The translations under genes were made by a program, and so were the position numbers. DNA of 64,000 nt from Sulfuricurvum sp. 17-40-25 (GTDB lineage: Bacteria; Campylobacterota; Campylobacteria; Campylobacterales; Sulfurimonadaceae), in the NCBI GenBank assembly GCA_002282015.1, contig NCIJ01000001.1, forward strand, positions 248,001 through 312,000, read 5' to 3'. The notes beneath the pieces were generated by a model that did no database searches, was not told where the DNA came from, and worked only from the letters and a program-made list of their open reading frames with translations. Positions 25,405-36,037 of the stretch are shown piece by piece; the first letter of the stretch is position 1; each line of letters starts with the position of its first letter.

Positions 25405-26960
25405 TTCATCGTCTTTCGATGTAAAAGATTGCGAAACTCTTCGACCAGTGAACGATTGGCCACAATAATAGCGATATCCCCCGATTGAATCTCAAAAGAA
25501 GGTTGTGGGTTAAAGGCAAATGTCTCAGACGCTCTTTGATAGATCCCCAACATACTGAGACGCTGATGGAACAAGGGATGAAGCAATAATTCAAAAAATC
25601 GCTTTGACATCGCACTATCAAGAACCATCTCTTCAATAACCGTTCCTCCCCGTTCAGAACGTAAGGCATGAATCACTTCAAATGCTACTGGCTGATTGCT
25701 GATCATCTTACTCATAAACCCAACCAGTTCATGAGGGTTTACCATCTCATGAATACCTGCCATAGAGAGTTTTTTACGATTCTCAGGCTTATGTAAAATC
25801 GAGTGCAATGGGACTTTTTTATCCAGTTCACGAATCGTCAATGCCGTATAGATATTTGCCACATCGCTGTCTTGAAGCAATATGACTGCTATAACTTGAC
25901 GCTCAAAATGGATACGGATAGTGCTGTACGTATGCAGTGAAGCAGAATCAAAATTCAGAACATACATTCCATCGTCCTGAGCCTCTTTGGCTTTTTTCCC
26001 ATCAGCCTCCAAAACAACAATTTGTTTGGATTCTTTTCGAAGTCGATGAACCACTTCGTTTGTTAATGCTCCATAACCGCAAACCAGATAAAAACGGCCC
26101 AGCTTACTCACGTCATCAATCATCTTTTCTTCTTTGATCTCATCGAGCTTTTCCGTAAATGCACTGACAATAATCGATGTTGCAAACGATATAACTGCAA
26201 TACCCGAAATAATGATGATCATCGCCACTGTTCGCCCCTCAGGAGTCACTGGAACCATATCTCCATACCCAACGGTGAATATCGTAACGACCGACCAATA
26301 CAGCGCTTCAAAAAGGGTATTGATAGGAGAATCAGGATTATTAGCCTCCATGACGTAGATTAGCACCGAGGAGACCATGATCATGATCAGCGCAAACAAA
26401 GCAAGCGTCAACAACTCAAATTTTTTAGACGCAAGAATTGAAATAAGCCGGCGCAAACTATTGGCATACCGAAACAGCTTCAAAACACGAAAGAGAATAA
26501 AAATACGCAACATACGCAATTCATGAAAGAATGGCATGATAGCCAGCAGATCAATAACAGCGGGAGGTGAAACAACAAACTCTAATTTTTGTTTAAAAAT
26601 CGTTTTAAACGCCTGTGACGGAGAAAATGGACGATGCAAGAAAAGGTCATTCTCATATTGATCAATCACCACTTGGGAGTTATCGCTATGTACCCATAAA
26701 CGCATCAGATACTCAACCAAAAAGATAAGTGAAATGATGTAATTATTAAAAAAAAGCCATTCAACGGACATCTCATGTTTAACTTGACGAATCAAAATAT
26801 AAACACTGAGAAAAATCAATGCGATCATCCCATAATCAAAGTATTTTTTATAGGATGAGTGAGCGTTTTCTAAAAGATTATAGGCAAAATTTTTAGCATG
26901 TCGGTAAAGAGGATACGAATGGAGGAAAAAGGCAAACGCAACAATCCACCGACCCACCAT
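25401..26960 (-). CDS. Voltage-gated-like potassium channel with RCK domains
   Basis: 519 residues. Six membrane segments lie in the first 265 residues. The fourth is arginine-rich (RMLRIFILFRVLKLFRY), like a voltage sensor. The pore has the K+ selectivity filter TVGYGD at 229-234. The cytoplasmic half holds a TrkA-N domain (about 290-410, YLVCGYGALTNEVVHRL) and a TrkA-C domain (about 430-515). This is a Kch/Kv-type channel gated by voltage and/or ligand binding to the RCK ring. It shares ATGA with the second RCK gene downstream. AAGGA precedes the ATG. Confidence 0.9.
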   Translation of the reverse strand: MVGRWIVAFAFFLHSYPLYRHAKNFAYNLLENAHSSYKKYFDYGMIALIFLSVYILIRQVKHEMSVEWLFFNNYIISLIFLVEYLMRLWVHSDNSQVVIDQYENDLFLHRPFSPSQAFKTIFKQKLEFVVSPPAVIDLLAIMPFFHELRMLRIFILFRVLKLFRYANSLRRLISILASKKFELLTLALFALIMIMVSSVLIYVMEANNPDSPINTLFEALYWSVVTIFTVGYGDMVPVTPEGRTVAMIIIISGIAVISFATSIIVSAFTEKLDEIKEEKMIDDVSKLGRFYLVCGYGALTNEVVHRLRKESKQIVVLEADGKKAKEAQDDGMYVLNFDSASLHTYSTIRIHFERQVIAVILLQDSDVANIYTALTIRELDKKVPLHSILHKPENRKKLSMAGIHEMVNPHELVGFMSKMISNQPVAFEVIHALRSERGGTVIEEMVLDSAMSKRFFELLLHPLFHQRLSMLGIYQRASETFAFNPQPSFEIQSGDIAIIVANRSLVEEFRNLLHRKTMK

Positions 26961-26968
26961 GGTAATCC

Positions 26969-28399
26969 TTATTGTGCCAGTTTGGCTTGAAGTATCTCGT
27001 TGAGGGTATTAGGATTTGCAGAACCTTTGGATGCCTTCATCGCTTGACCCACAAAAAAGCCAAACAATTTCTCTTTGCCGGATTTATACTCAGCAACCTT
27101 TTCAGGATTCGCATTTAAAATCTCATCGATAAGCGTTTCAAGCGCACCCGTATCACTCACTTGTTTTAGACCAAGCTTTTCGATGATCTCATCAACATTG
27201 CCGCCCTCATGGGCCAATAAGTAATCCAAGATTTCTTTGGCCGCTTTACCGCTTATAATATTTTCTTCGATGCGCTTGACCAATGTTCCAAGCGTCACAG
27301 CATCCACAACGCTGTCAACAGCATTCATCCCGCCGCTTAGACGTCCTTGTAACTCAACCGTGAGCCACGAGATTGCATTACGTGCTGTAATACCGCATGC
27401 CAACATCGCTTCAAAATAATGAGCACTTTCCAATGTTGCCGTAACCACCGCCGCATCGTATGGACGTACCCCAAACTCGCTCACAAAGCGCTCTTTTTTC
27501 GCATCCGGAAGTTCTGGGATATTACGCATCGTCATATACATGCTATCATCTACCACGACTTTGAGCAAATCAGGTTCAGGGAAATAACGGTAATCCGCCG
27601 CTCCTTCTTTACCGCGCATAGAACGTGTTTCTTGCTTGGTCTGATCAAAAAGACGGGTTTCTTGAACGATCTCCTGATCATACAATCCGTCCTCCCATGC
27701 CTCACGCTGACGTGCAACTTCGAGTTCAATCGCTTTTTGGATGAAACGGAAGCTGTTGATGTTTTTGATCTCTACGCGAGTATAAAGCTTCTCATCACCC
27801 TTTGGACGAATCGAGACATTGACGTCTACACGAAACGATCCTTCTTGCATATTCGCATCACTGATATCCAAATAGCGAACAATCGAGTGCAATTTTTTGA
27901 GATACAAAATCGCTTCTTCTGCCGAACGCATATCGGGCTCTGAAACGATCTCTACGAGTGGTGTTCCCGCACGGTTCAAATCGACTTTGGAAATAGGTCC
28001 CTCATGGATATTTTTTCCTGCATCGGATTCGATATGCGCACGATTGATACGGATCGTTTTTTGACTGCCATCTTCAAAATCAACGGTCAGTTTACCATGT
28101 TCAACGATAGGGGTATAAAGCTGTGTGATTTGATACGCTGTCGGACTGTCAGGGTAAAAATAGCTCTTACGGTCAAAAAAACTAGTACGGTTGATCGTAG
28201 CGTCCACCGCCGTACCGAACATTCCCGCTTTTCGCAGTGCTTCTTTATTCAATACAGGCAATGCCCCAGGAAGCGCCAAACACGTAGGACAGGTGTTGGT
28301 ATTTTGCTCATGGTTAAAGCTCGTAGGACATGAACAAAAAAGTTTAGATTCGGTGTTAAGCTGGACGTGTACTTCTAGTCCGATGACTGTTTCAAACAT
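26969..28399 (-). CDS. gatB: Aspartyl/glutamyl-tRNA(Asn/Gln) amidotransferase subunit B
   Basis: 476 residues, full length. It has the GatB opening [12 protein letters not shown], the zinc-binding cysteines CSCP and [32 protein letters not shown] near 140, and a C-terminal YqeY-like domain. With GatA (53346-54686) and GatC (not in this window) it amidates Glu-tRNA(Gln) and Asp-tRNA(Asn). It sits apart from gatA, which is usual in many bacteria. It is 8 bases from the K+ channel gene. Confidence 0.97.
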   Translation of the reverse strand: MFETVIGLEVHVQLNTESKLFCSCPTSFNHEQNTNTCPTCLALPGALPVLNKEALRKAGMFGTAVDATINRTSFFDRKSYFYPDSPTAYQITQLYTPIVEHGKLTVDFEDGSQKTIRINRAHIESDAGKNIHEGPISKVDLNRAGTPLVEIVSEPDMRSAEEAILYLKKLHSIVRYLDISDANMQEGSFRVDVNVSIRPKGDEKLYTRVEIKNINSFRFIQKAIELEVARQREAWEDGLYDQEIVQETRLFDQTKQETRSMRGKEGAADYRYFPEPDLLKVVVDDSMYMTMRNIPELPDAKKERFVSEFGVRPYDAAVVTATLESAHYFEAMLACGITARNAISWLTVELQGRLSGGMNAVDSVVDAVTLGTLVKRIEENIISGKAAKEILDYLLAHEGGNVDEIIEKLGLKQVSDTGALETLIDEILNANPEKVAEYKSGKEKLFGFFVGQAMKASKGSANPNTLNEILQAKLAQ

Positions 28400-28414
28400 A
28401 CTAATAGTTCCTCG

Positions 28415-28966
28415 TTATACAAAATATCTTATTGAAGCAAATCCATAGGCACCGGCTGCTTCAACTTGGGTTATGTGCTCTTGGGAAAGTATTCCCCCCA
28501 ATGCAAAAATAGGTATACTTATTTTATCCACTATTTGTTTTAAATCCTCTAAACCCTTAGGTTCTCCCTTATCCGGAGAAGGAAAAATAGGGCTGTAGGT
28601 TATCGCATCCGCTCCAAGTTCTTGGGCCTTTAATGCTTCTTCATGACTGTGAGTACTTACAATGACATACAAACTTAAATCTTTTGCCTTAGCAATAAGA
28701 TCAAATTCTGTTGAGGTTAAATGTACGCCATGTGCTCTAAGTTCGTGAGCAAGAATATAATCACTGTGGATAAGTATTTTTGAAATTTTATACGCGATAC
28801 ATGTCTGAACAAATATGGATGCTAACGATGCATAATGGGTAGTTTGTTTATCTCTAAACAAGACAAAATCGGGCAGAAAATGGGACAAAATAACATCAAA
28901 AGCAGATTCCAAAGAATTGGCATCACTGCCATAAAACGTTGGATCGGTAATTAAATACGATTTCAC
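28415..28966 (-). CDS. ThiE/TenI-family thiamine phosphate synthase-like protein
   Basis: 183 residues, about 20-30 shorter than typical ThiE. It has FVLFRDKQT (for the phosphate-binding RDK motif), GVHLTS, ADAITYSPIFPSPDKGEPKG and IFALGGI, the TIM-barrel landmarks of TMP synthase. It may join HMP-PP and thiazole phosphate, or act like TenI. No other thiamine gene is adjacent, so the function is uncertain. GTG at 28966 overlaps the previous stop (GTGA). Confidence 0.75.
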   Translation of the reverse strand: MKSYLITDPTFYGSDANSLESAFDVILSHFLPDFVLFRDKQTTHYASLASIFVQTCIAYKISKILIHSDYILAHELRAHGVHLTSTEFDLIAKAKDLSLYVIVSTHSHEEALKAQELGADAITYSPIFPSPDKGEPKGLEDLKQIVDKISIPIFALGGILSQEHITQVEAAGAYGFASIRYFV

Positions 28967-29250
28967 TCTTGAGGTTGAGACGCGTCCACAGTAAGTGCAT
29001 CACTGATCTTGGTAAGCAATGCGGTCTGTTTCAACAACTCATTATGACGATCTCGAGATAATGAGAGATTTTCTAAAATGACAACTGCAAACAAAGCGAT
29101 AAATAGGAAAAGAAAAGCGAATAATGACGCAGTAATAACGCCCAAGAAGATAAAAGATTGGAAGGTTACCCAAGTGCCTGCAATAGCAAATGCCCACGAA
29201 GCCCCTCCGAGGAAGCTTAGAAGTGAATCATGTGTGTTGCGGGTTTTCAT
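28963..29250 (-). CDS. Small membrane protein downstream of atpB
   Basis: 95 residues from ATG 29250, 10 bases after the atpB stop. Two membrane helices (about 17-36 and 41-64) form a tight hairpin, followed by a cytoplasmic tail with a coiled-coil look. I do not recognise the family. The size and position next to atpB recall AtpI-like accessory proteins, but there is no AtpI signature, so this is only a suggestion. A longer open frame from 29295 would overlap atpB and is less likely. Confidence 0.65.
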   Translation of the reverse strand: MKTRNTHDSLLSFLGGASWAFAIAGTWVTFQSFIFLGVITASLFAFLFLFIALFAVVILENLSLSRDRHNELLKQTALLTKISDALTVDASQPQE

Positions 29251-29260
29251 GAGAAGCCGC

Positions 29261-29938
29261 TTAGTGATCGTCGCTAAGAAGCACTGCACCACCAAGGTAA
29301 ACGTATGTAAGCATCATAAAGATAAACGCTTGCAAGAATGCCATAAATGTCAGAAGTGCAAAAGGTACGATTGGAAGGATCCAAGGTGCGAGCATCAACA
29401 ATACCATCAAGAACATATCGTCCCCTTTGACGTTACCGAATAATCGGAAGCTCAATGAGATGATACGAGAGATATGAGATACGATCTCAATCGGGAACAT
29501 CAACCACGCCAACCACCATACAGGACCCATAAAGTGCTTGAAATACGTGATCAATCCATTACGACGAATACCCTCGAAGTTGTAATACGTAAAAACAACC
29601 AATGCAAGAGCAAGAGTAAAGTCGAGGAAAGCACTTGGTGCTTCAAAACCAGGAATAACCCCGATAACGTTAGCAATACCAACAAAAAGACCGATAGTAG
29701 CAACGAGTGGAAGATAACGACGTGCTTCTGTCTTACCCATAACGTCTGTACCCATGGCCAAAACGCCGTTAAGATACGCTTCCAAAACATTTTGTGTCCC
29801 TGTTGGAACCAAACGAAGATTAGCCGTTGCCATACGTGCAAGGATGATCACGATCGCTGCTGTAAACAACATGTGTGTTAGAAAAATAAAAGCATGATGG
29901 TCGTTATAAAGACCAAAGAAAGTAAACAATTCGCCCAT
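29261..29938 (-). CDS. atpB: ATP synthase F0 subunit a
   Basis: 225 residues with five to six membrane helices. The essential Arg lies in [15 protein letters not shown] near residue 160, and the last helix has [21 protein letters not shown]. Subunit a forms the proton half-channels against the c ring. No other ATP synthase genes are in the window, as expected for Campylobacterota, where atpB is separate. A good AAGGAA site lies before the ATG, and a -10 element at 29973-29978 suggests its own promoter. Confidence 0.96.
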   Translation of the reverse strand: MGELFTFFGLYNDHHAFIFLTHMLFTAAIVIILARMATANLRLVPTGTQNVLEAYLNGVLAMGTDVMGKTEARRYLPLVATIGLFVGIANVIGVIPGFEAPSAFLDFTLALALVVFTYYNFEGIRRNGLITYFKHFMGPVWWLAWLMFPIEIVSHISRIISLSFRLFGNVKGDDMFLMVLLMLAPWILPIVPFALLTFMAFLQAFIFMMLTYVYLGGAVLLSDDH

Positions 29939-29972
29939 GAGTTAGCGTTCCTTTGCGGGTAATATTGGCGTG

Positions 29973-29978
29973 ATTATA
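29973..29978 (-). promoter_or_regulatory. Probable -10 element (TATAAT) for atpB
   Basis: An exact TATAAT on the minus strand, 34 bases before the atpB start and within the 60-base gap after ribF. No convincing -35 box. Confidence 0.4.
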
Positions 29979-29998
29979 GTGACTTTGAGTTTAAATTC

Positions 29999-30826
29999 CT
30001 ATAAACTCAAATGACAAAGTTCATTTTTAGCGTTTAAAATATCCCCTTGGATCGCCTCTTTAAGCAGTTCTAAGGTTTCAAACTTTTGATTTTTACGTAT
30101 AAAACGGGTAAAACAGATGGTGGCACGGTGGGTATGTTCAATATCTCTATTTAGTATGTGACTCTCTATCGCATACGATCCATCCGTACTAATACGATGT
30201 CCTAGAAAAACCACAGATGGGGAAAAGTGCTCTTCATCATTGATACGGGTCAACGCCGCATAGACCCCTTCTTCAGGGAGTAAAAAACCTTTACAATCCA
30301 AATTTAGAGTAGGAACCAGCTCTTTTTTACCGATTCCCTGCCCTTTTATAACCATTCCACTAATGCAATAATTGTGTCCCAAGAATCGATTCGCCCCGCG
30401 TATGTCACCGATTTGCAGTTTCGCTCTGATTTTATGAGAGTGCACCGAGTCATTATCAATCGTCACTTGATCGACCACGCAGACTTCACCTGTAAAAAAG
30501 TTCTTTAAATCCTGATGCGAATAACGGCGATCTTTTCCAAAATGAAAATCATATCCGACCACTATTTTTTGTAAATGTTGAAACTGTACGAGCAGGTGTT
30601 CAACAAACTCAGCGCCTTCCAAATGACGAATATCATCCAAAGGATAATAAAAGATTGGATAGTGTGTATGTTTTTCTCGCTCGCATCCCGGTGTCAGATT
30701 GGCATATCCTGTTTCGATTACGACAATGGCTCCGTGCTCACCCAACTGATCAAACAGGGCTTTATGCCCTACATGCATTCCATCAAATCCGCCAATGGCA
30801 ATGGCTTCAACCTTTGATAAAGCCAT
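29999..30826 (-). CDS. ribF: Bifunctional riboflavin kinase / FAD synthetase
   Basis: 275 residues from ATG 30826, a little short for RibF. The N-terminal nucleotidyltransferase part has GGFDGMHVGHKAL (about 10-22, HxGH motif) and VVGYDFHFGKDR. The C-terminal flavokinase part has FLGHNYCISGMVIKGQGIG and LVPTLNLDCKG. It makes FMN and FAD from riboflavin. The start overlaps the tlyA end by 20 bases; I prefer it over a longer open frame from 30868, because AGGAAA precedes it and the N-terminus then matches the family. Confidence 0.92.
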   Translation of the reverse strand: MALSKVEAIAIGGFDGMHVGHKALFDQLGEHGAIVVIETGYANLTPGCEREKHTHYPIFYYPLDDIRHLEGAEFVEHLLVQFQHLQKIVVGYDFHFGKDRRYSHQDLKNFFTGEVCVVDQVTIDNDSVHSHKIRAKLQIGDIRGANRFLGHNYCISGMVIKGQGIGKKELVPTLNLDCKGFLLPEEGVYAALTRINDEEHFSPSVVFLGHRISTDGSYAIESHILNRDIEHTHRATICFTRFIRKNQKFETLELLKEAIQGDILNAKNELCHLSL

Positions 30827-31517
30827 AACACGTTTCCTGATTACCTTCTTTGCCCGCGATGTGCGCAATCTCTTTGGCGATCAGCTTCCATCCCAAAAGT
30901 GAGCAGGTATCTTCAAATTTAATCATCGCCTTTCCGATAGCACTGTTATCTTTGACAACCCCGTTTTTATCCCGTTTTACATCGCGGCCCACTTGAAACT
31001 GCGGCTTGAACAAGATAATAATATTGCGAGAACTCAAGCGGTCAATCGATTCAAGCACCAATTCCAAAGGGATGAAAGCAACATCACACGTGACCATATC
31101 ATAGGTTTTTTCAGGGGCAAAAGTACGTATATCGGTATTTTCAAAAACACTGACACGACTGTCACTGCGTAAACTGGGATGGAGCTGATCACTTCCGACA
31201 TCAACACAGGTCACATGCGCAATGCCCTCTTCCAACAGCACTTGCGTAAATCCTCCCGTACTGGAGCCGATATCCAGAGCATTTAACCCCGTCAACTCCC
31301 ACTGCGTAAACGGTAAAATTCCTTTGAGTTTGATAGCGGCACGACTGACATATTGCGCGTTATTCGCCATCGTGACGGTCATCGTCTCATCCGCTTCAAA
31401 CGAGACTTTATCGATGATTTTTCCATCCACACTTACTGCGTGGTCTTTTATCAACTGTTGCGCTTTATTGCGACTTTCTACTAATCCCAACTCTACCAAA
31501 TAACTGTCTAGTCTCAT
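30807..31517 (-). CDS. tlyA: TlyA family rRNA (cytidine-2'-O)-methyltransferase
   Basis: 236 residues. An S4 RNA-binding domain (about 1-60, MRLDSYLVELGLVESRNKA) is followed by an FtsJ-like methyltransferase with SAM motif ALDIGSSTGGFTQVLL near 85 and CDVAFIPLELVL near 145. TlyA methylates ribosomal RNA in the capreomycin-sensitivity sites and was once called haemolysin A. It precedes ribF with a 20-base overlap, an arrangement I recall as common in Campylobacterota. Confidence 0.93.
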   Translation of the reverse strand: MRLDSYLVELGLVESRNKAQQLIKDHAVSVDGKIIDKVSFEADETMTVTMANNAQYVSRAAIKLKGILPFTQWELTGLNALDIGSSTGGFTQVLLEEGIAHVTCVDVGSDQLHPSLRSDSRVSVFENTDIRTFAPEKTYDMVTCDVAFIPLELVLESIDRLSSRNIIILFKPQFQVGRDVKRDKNGVVKDNSAIGKAMIKFEDTCSLLGWKLIAKEIAHIAGKEGNQETCYGFIKG

Positions 31518-31535
31518 CTATATTCCTTATTAAAC

Positions 31536-31559
31536 GCCAAAGGAATTCATCCCTTTGGC
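31536..31559. terminator. Possible hairpin between ligA and tlyA
   Basis: GCCAAAGG and CCTTTGGC form an 8-bp perfect stem around an 8-base loop. On the minus strand only a weak T-rich stretch follows (GTTTAATAA), so it is a poor intrinsic terminator. It may instead pause transcription or shape the mRNA between ligA and tlyA. Confidence 0.4.
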
Positions 31560-31591
31560 TACGCTAACCGCTGTGGCACTAAAGCTTGCCT

Positions 31592-33823
<2,232 letters not shown>

Positions 33824-33834
<11 letters not shown>

Positions 33835-34129
33835 GTGATTCTATCACCCGTTGCAAATACGCATCTACCTCTTCAATCGTAAAGCTCCGCGACTTCTCGC
33901 TACTTTCCAATGCTTTTTGGAGGTACTCTTTCTCGCTCAAAGTATTCCAATATCGGTAATCACTAAGCTGTTCGTATTCGAGTGCACTGAGTACTACTGC
34001 TTCGGGTTTATTGTTTCGCAATACACAAATCTTATCGACTTCGTGATTTGAGAGTTTTGAAAGTACCGCTCCGAAGTTTTTCGCTACGTCAGTTGAACTC
34101 ATCATCTCATTTGATTTATAGGCTACCAT
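33824..34129 (-). CDS. Type II antitoxin, Phd/YefM family
   Basis: 101 residues from ATG 34129 (GGGAG just before; a longer open frame from 34168 crosses the promoter). The N-terminal YefM/Phd DNA-binding fold reads MMSSTDVAKNFGAVLSKL, followed by ICVLRNNKPEAVVLSALEYEQL. The C-terminal tail would neutralise the toxin. It probably represses its own promoter through the palindrome at 34142-34163. Confidence 0.85.
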
Positions 34130-34141
34130 CGTAATCTCCCG

Positions 34142-34163
34142 TATAATCTTACGGAATATTATA
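34142..34163. promoter_or_regulatory. Imperfect 22-bp palindrome over the -10 of the YefM/RelE operon
   Basis: TATAATCTTAC faces GGAATATTATA. Read on the minus strand, the outer TATAAT (34158-34163) fits a -10 element about 28 bases before the antitoxin start. A palindrome over the -10 is the usual place for autorepression by the antitoxin-toxin complex. Confidence 0.55.
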
Positions 34164-34203
34164 CACAAGTATTATTGAATTATTACATCAATAAAATACT
34201 ACC

Positions 34204-34902
34204 TCATTCATTTTCATCTAGAAACGTCTCTATATCCGCCTCGATCTTCGATGCGGCAGTCGTCGCTTTCTCAATATAATGCGTCTTAAAATGGCGCTCC
34301 AACATCGGGTCAGCATCGTAGTTGTTCAAAATCGAATAATCAAACCATTGTGCTATTGCAGCCACATTGATGACTTGACCGCTTGTTCCGATCACCACAA
34401 GCAGGTCACACTCCTCAACCGATTCTTGGAGCTTTTCATACATCGGTGCCGCTTCTCCGAACATCACGACATTGTGACGGATGCGGTCACTTTCACATCC
34501 AGGACACACGACTCCTATTTGAGACTCATATCCTATGCTAAAAACTCGCCCGCAATCCTCACAACGCAGTTGTGTCAATGTCCCATGCAGATGCAATACC
34601 TCATCACAACCGGCACGTTCAAACAGATCGTCAACATTTTGGGTTAATACATCGATTTGGTGAGAGTATTTAGCCTTGATTCGTGCCACCATCTCATGCG
34701 CAGCGTTTGGAGATTTTGACTCCAGGTCATGTCGTCGTGCATCGTAAAAATCGGCGACCAGTTTTGGATTACGCGCGTAGCCTTGAACTGAACACACATC
34801 CATGACATTGTATTCTTCCCACAGACCATCCGCATCACGAAAGGTACGAATACCGCTTTCGGCACTGATCCCTGCACCGCTTAGAATAAGAACTTTTTTC
34901 AT
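34204..34902 (-). CDS. Sir2-family NAD-dependent protein deacylase
   Basis: 232 residues of CobB type: GAGISAESGIRTFRD (NAD binding, about 9-23), LTQNVDDLFERAG near 90, LHGTL with the catalytic His, and zinc cysteines CEDC and CPGC. VVIGTSGQV closes the Rossmann core. It removes acetyl or succinyl groups from lysines using NAD+. Single gene between the YefM/RelE pair and a divergent small gene. Confidence 0.93.
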   Translation of the reverse strand: MKKVLILSGAGISAESGIRTFRDADGLWEEYNVMDVCSVQGYARNPKLVADFYDARRHDLESKSPNAAHEMVARIKAKYSHQIDVLTQNVDDLFERAGCDEVLHLHGTLTQLRCEDCGRVFSIGYESQIGVVCPGCESDRIRHNVVMFGEAAPMYEKLQESVEECDLLVVIGTSGQVINVAAIAQWFDYSILNNYDADPMLERHFKTHYIEKATTAASKIEADIETFLDENE

Positions 34903-34978
34903 TAATTCTCCTATATAAGGAATTATACTGCTACTAGATTAATTGGAGGAAATATATAATACGACAAAGGATCAGACC

Positions 34979-35311
34979 ATGGCACTCGACAATTCATCGT
35001 ATGACGCAATTCAGGATATCTATTTCAAAATCACGACCTATCTAGAACATACCAAACTAGGAGCGGAACATTCACCCGTTATCATTAAACATGAAGAGCT
35101 AGCAACTTTATTAGAGAACTTTGATGTTGAAGCACTCGAAGAGCAGACTAAAGATGTACACGCATTGCATGTCCAGCTTGATACGATCACCGAGGTTGCA
35201 AAGCAAATCATCGAAGACTTAACAAACACTTCGGACTCTGTTACGACCGCCACTAAAGTAGCCCATGGACTCGATTCTATCTTTGAAAAAATCGAATGTA
35301 TCGTCTTATAG
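34979..35311 (+). CDS. Small acidic helical protein of unknown function
   Basis: 110 residues from ATG 34979 with AAAGGA upstream; a TTG at 34943 is a weaker start. The protein is acidic and strongly helical, with heptad-like spacing in the second half (LDTITEVAKQIIEDLTN), so a coiled coil is likely. No signal peptide or family recognised. Its stop codon is immediately followed by the ATG of the membrane protein gene, so the two are probably co-translated. Confidence 0.65.
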   Translation: MALDNSSYDAIQDIYFKITTYLEHTKLGAEHSPVIIKHEELATLLENFDVEALEEQTKDVHALHVQLDTITEVAKQIIEDLTNTSDSVTTATKVAHGLDSIFEKIECIVL

Positions 35312-35920
35312 ATGCTTGAACCCTATTACTTTGGTCTCTTAGCCCAATTCATTCTAGCTGCCTCCATTGTCCCTTATACAATCAGTATCTTTAGAGGTAC
35401 CGTCAAGCCCAACCGTATTTCGTGGTTTATCTGGAGTGTGATCGGTTTTGCCTTTTGGCTGATCACCCCCGACACCGCCGATCAGGTCACCCGGATGCTC
35501 ACCGTTATTTTTTGGATCAATCCGACGCTGATTTTCATATTGACCCTCTTTAAGGGTGAGTATTTCAAACCAGACATACTTGAAAAGTTCTCACTACTTG
35601 TGGGACTCTTCGCCATCGTGGTCTGGCTCATCTTTAGAGACAGTTCGGGAGTCTTACCCACGGTCATCGCCATAGCCGCAGATTTTTGCGCCCTCTTGCC
35701 GACACTGCGTTTTGTTATAAGAGCTCCCGAAGAAGAAGCACCTCTGGCATGGATATTTTTCTTTCTGGGATCATTCATCGCTGTTTTCGGGATCGAACAC
35801 TATACACTGGAGAGTCTGTTACTGCCCGTCTACATGACCATCGGGACCTCTTTTGTCGTCTTTCCGCTGATACGCTATCGTATCAGGATGAGAATTCCAA
35901 TCAGACATTGGATCGTCTGA
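35312..35920 (+). CDS. Six-helix membrane protein with an internal repeat, PQ-loop/SemiSWEET-like
   Basis: 202 residues with six to seven hydrophobic helices. The N-terminal half (AASIVPYTISIFRG, then NRISWFIWSVIG) and the second half (ADFCALLPTLRFVIRAP, then LAWIFFFLGS) show the same helix pattern: a Pro in the helix, a basic turn, then a Trp-rich helix. This resembles PQ-loop/SemiSWEET three-helix units. A transporter role is inferred only from that. It directly abuts the preceding gene and ends before a hairpin terminator. Confidence 0.6.
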   Translation: MLEPYYFGLLAQFILAASIVPYTISIFRGTVKPNRISWFIWSVIGFAFWLITPDTADQVTRMLTVIFWINPTLIFILTLFKGEYFKPDILEKFSLLVGLFAIVVWLIFRDSSGVLPTVIAIAADFCALLPTLRFVIRAPEEEAPLAWIFFFLGSFIAVFGIEHYTLESLLLPVYMTIGTSFVVFPLIRYRIRMRIPIRHWIV

Positions 35921-35934
35921 TCATAAGGATTTCC

Positions 35935-35965
35935 CTAATCTTGCACAAAAAGATTAGATTCTTTT
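35935..35965 (+). terminator. Rho-independent terminator after the PQ-loop-like gene
   Basis: CTAATCTT and AAGATTAG form a perfect 8-bp stem around GCACAAA, followed by ATTCTTTT. It lies 14 bases after the stop at 35920 and ends the two-gene unit before selO. Confidence 0.65.
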
Positions 35966-36037
35966 GCTATCTCTTGTTTGACCTTCCCTATATATAATTC
36001 CTCTAATTACACAAAGAATACACATCAAGGACGATAT

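Noticed and set aside
27419-27943. 174-codon plus-strand open frame opposite gatB
   Set aside because: Antisense shadow of a well-conserved gene, with no supporting features.
28967-29260. TPP riboswitch for the ThiE-like gene
   Set aside because: The gene overlaps its upstream neighbour, so there is no leader, and no THI-box-like sequence was seen.
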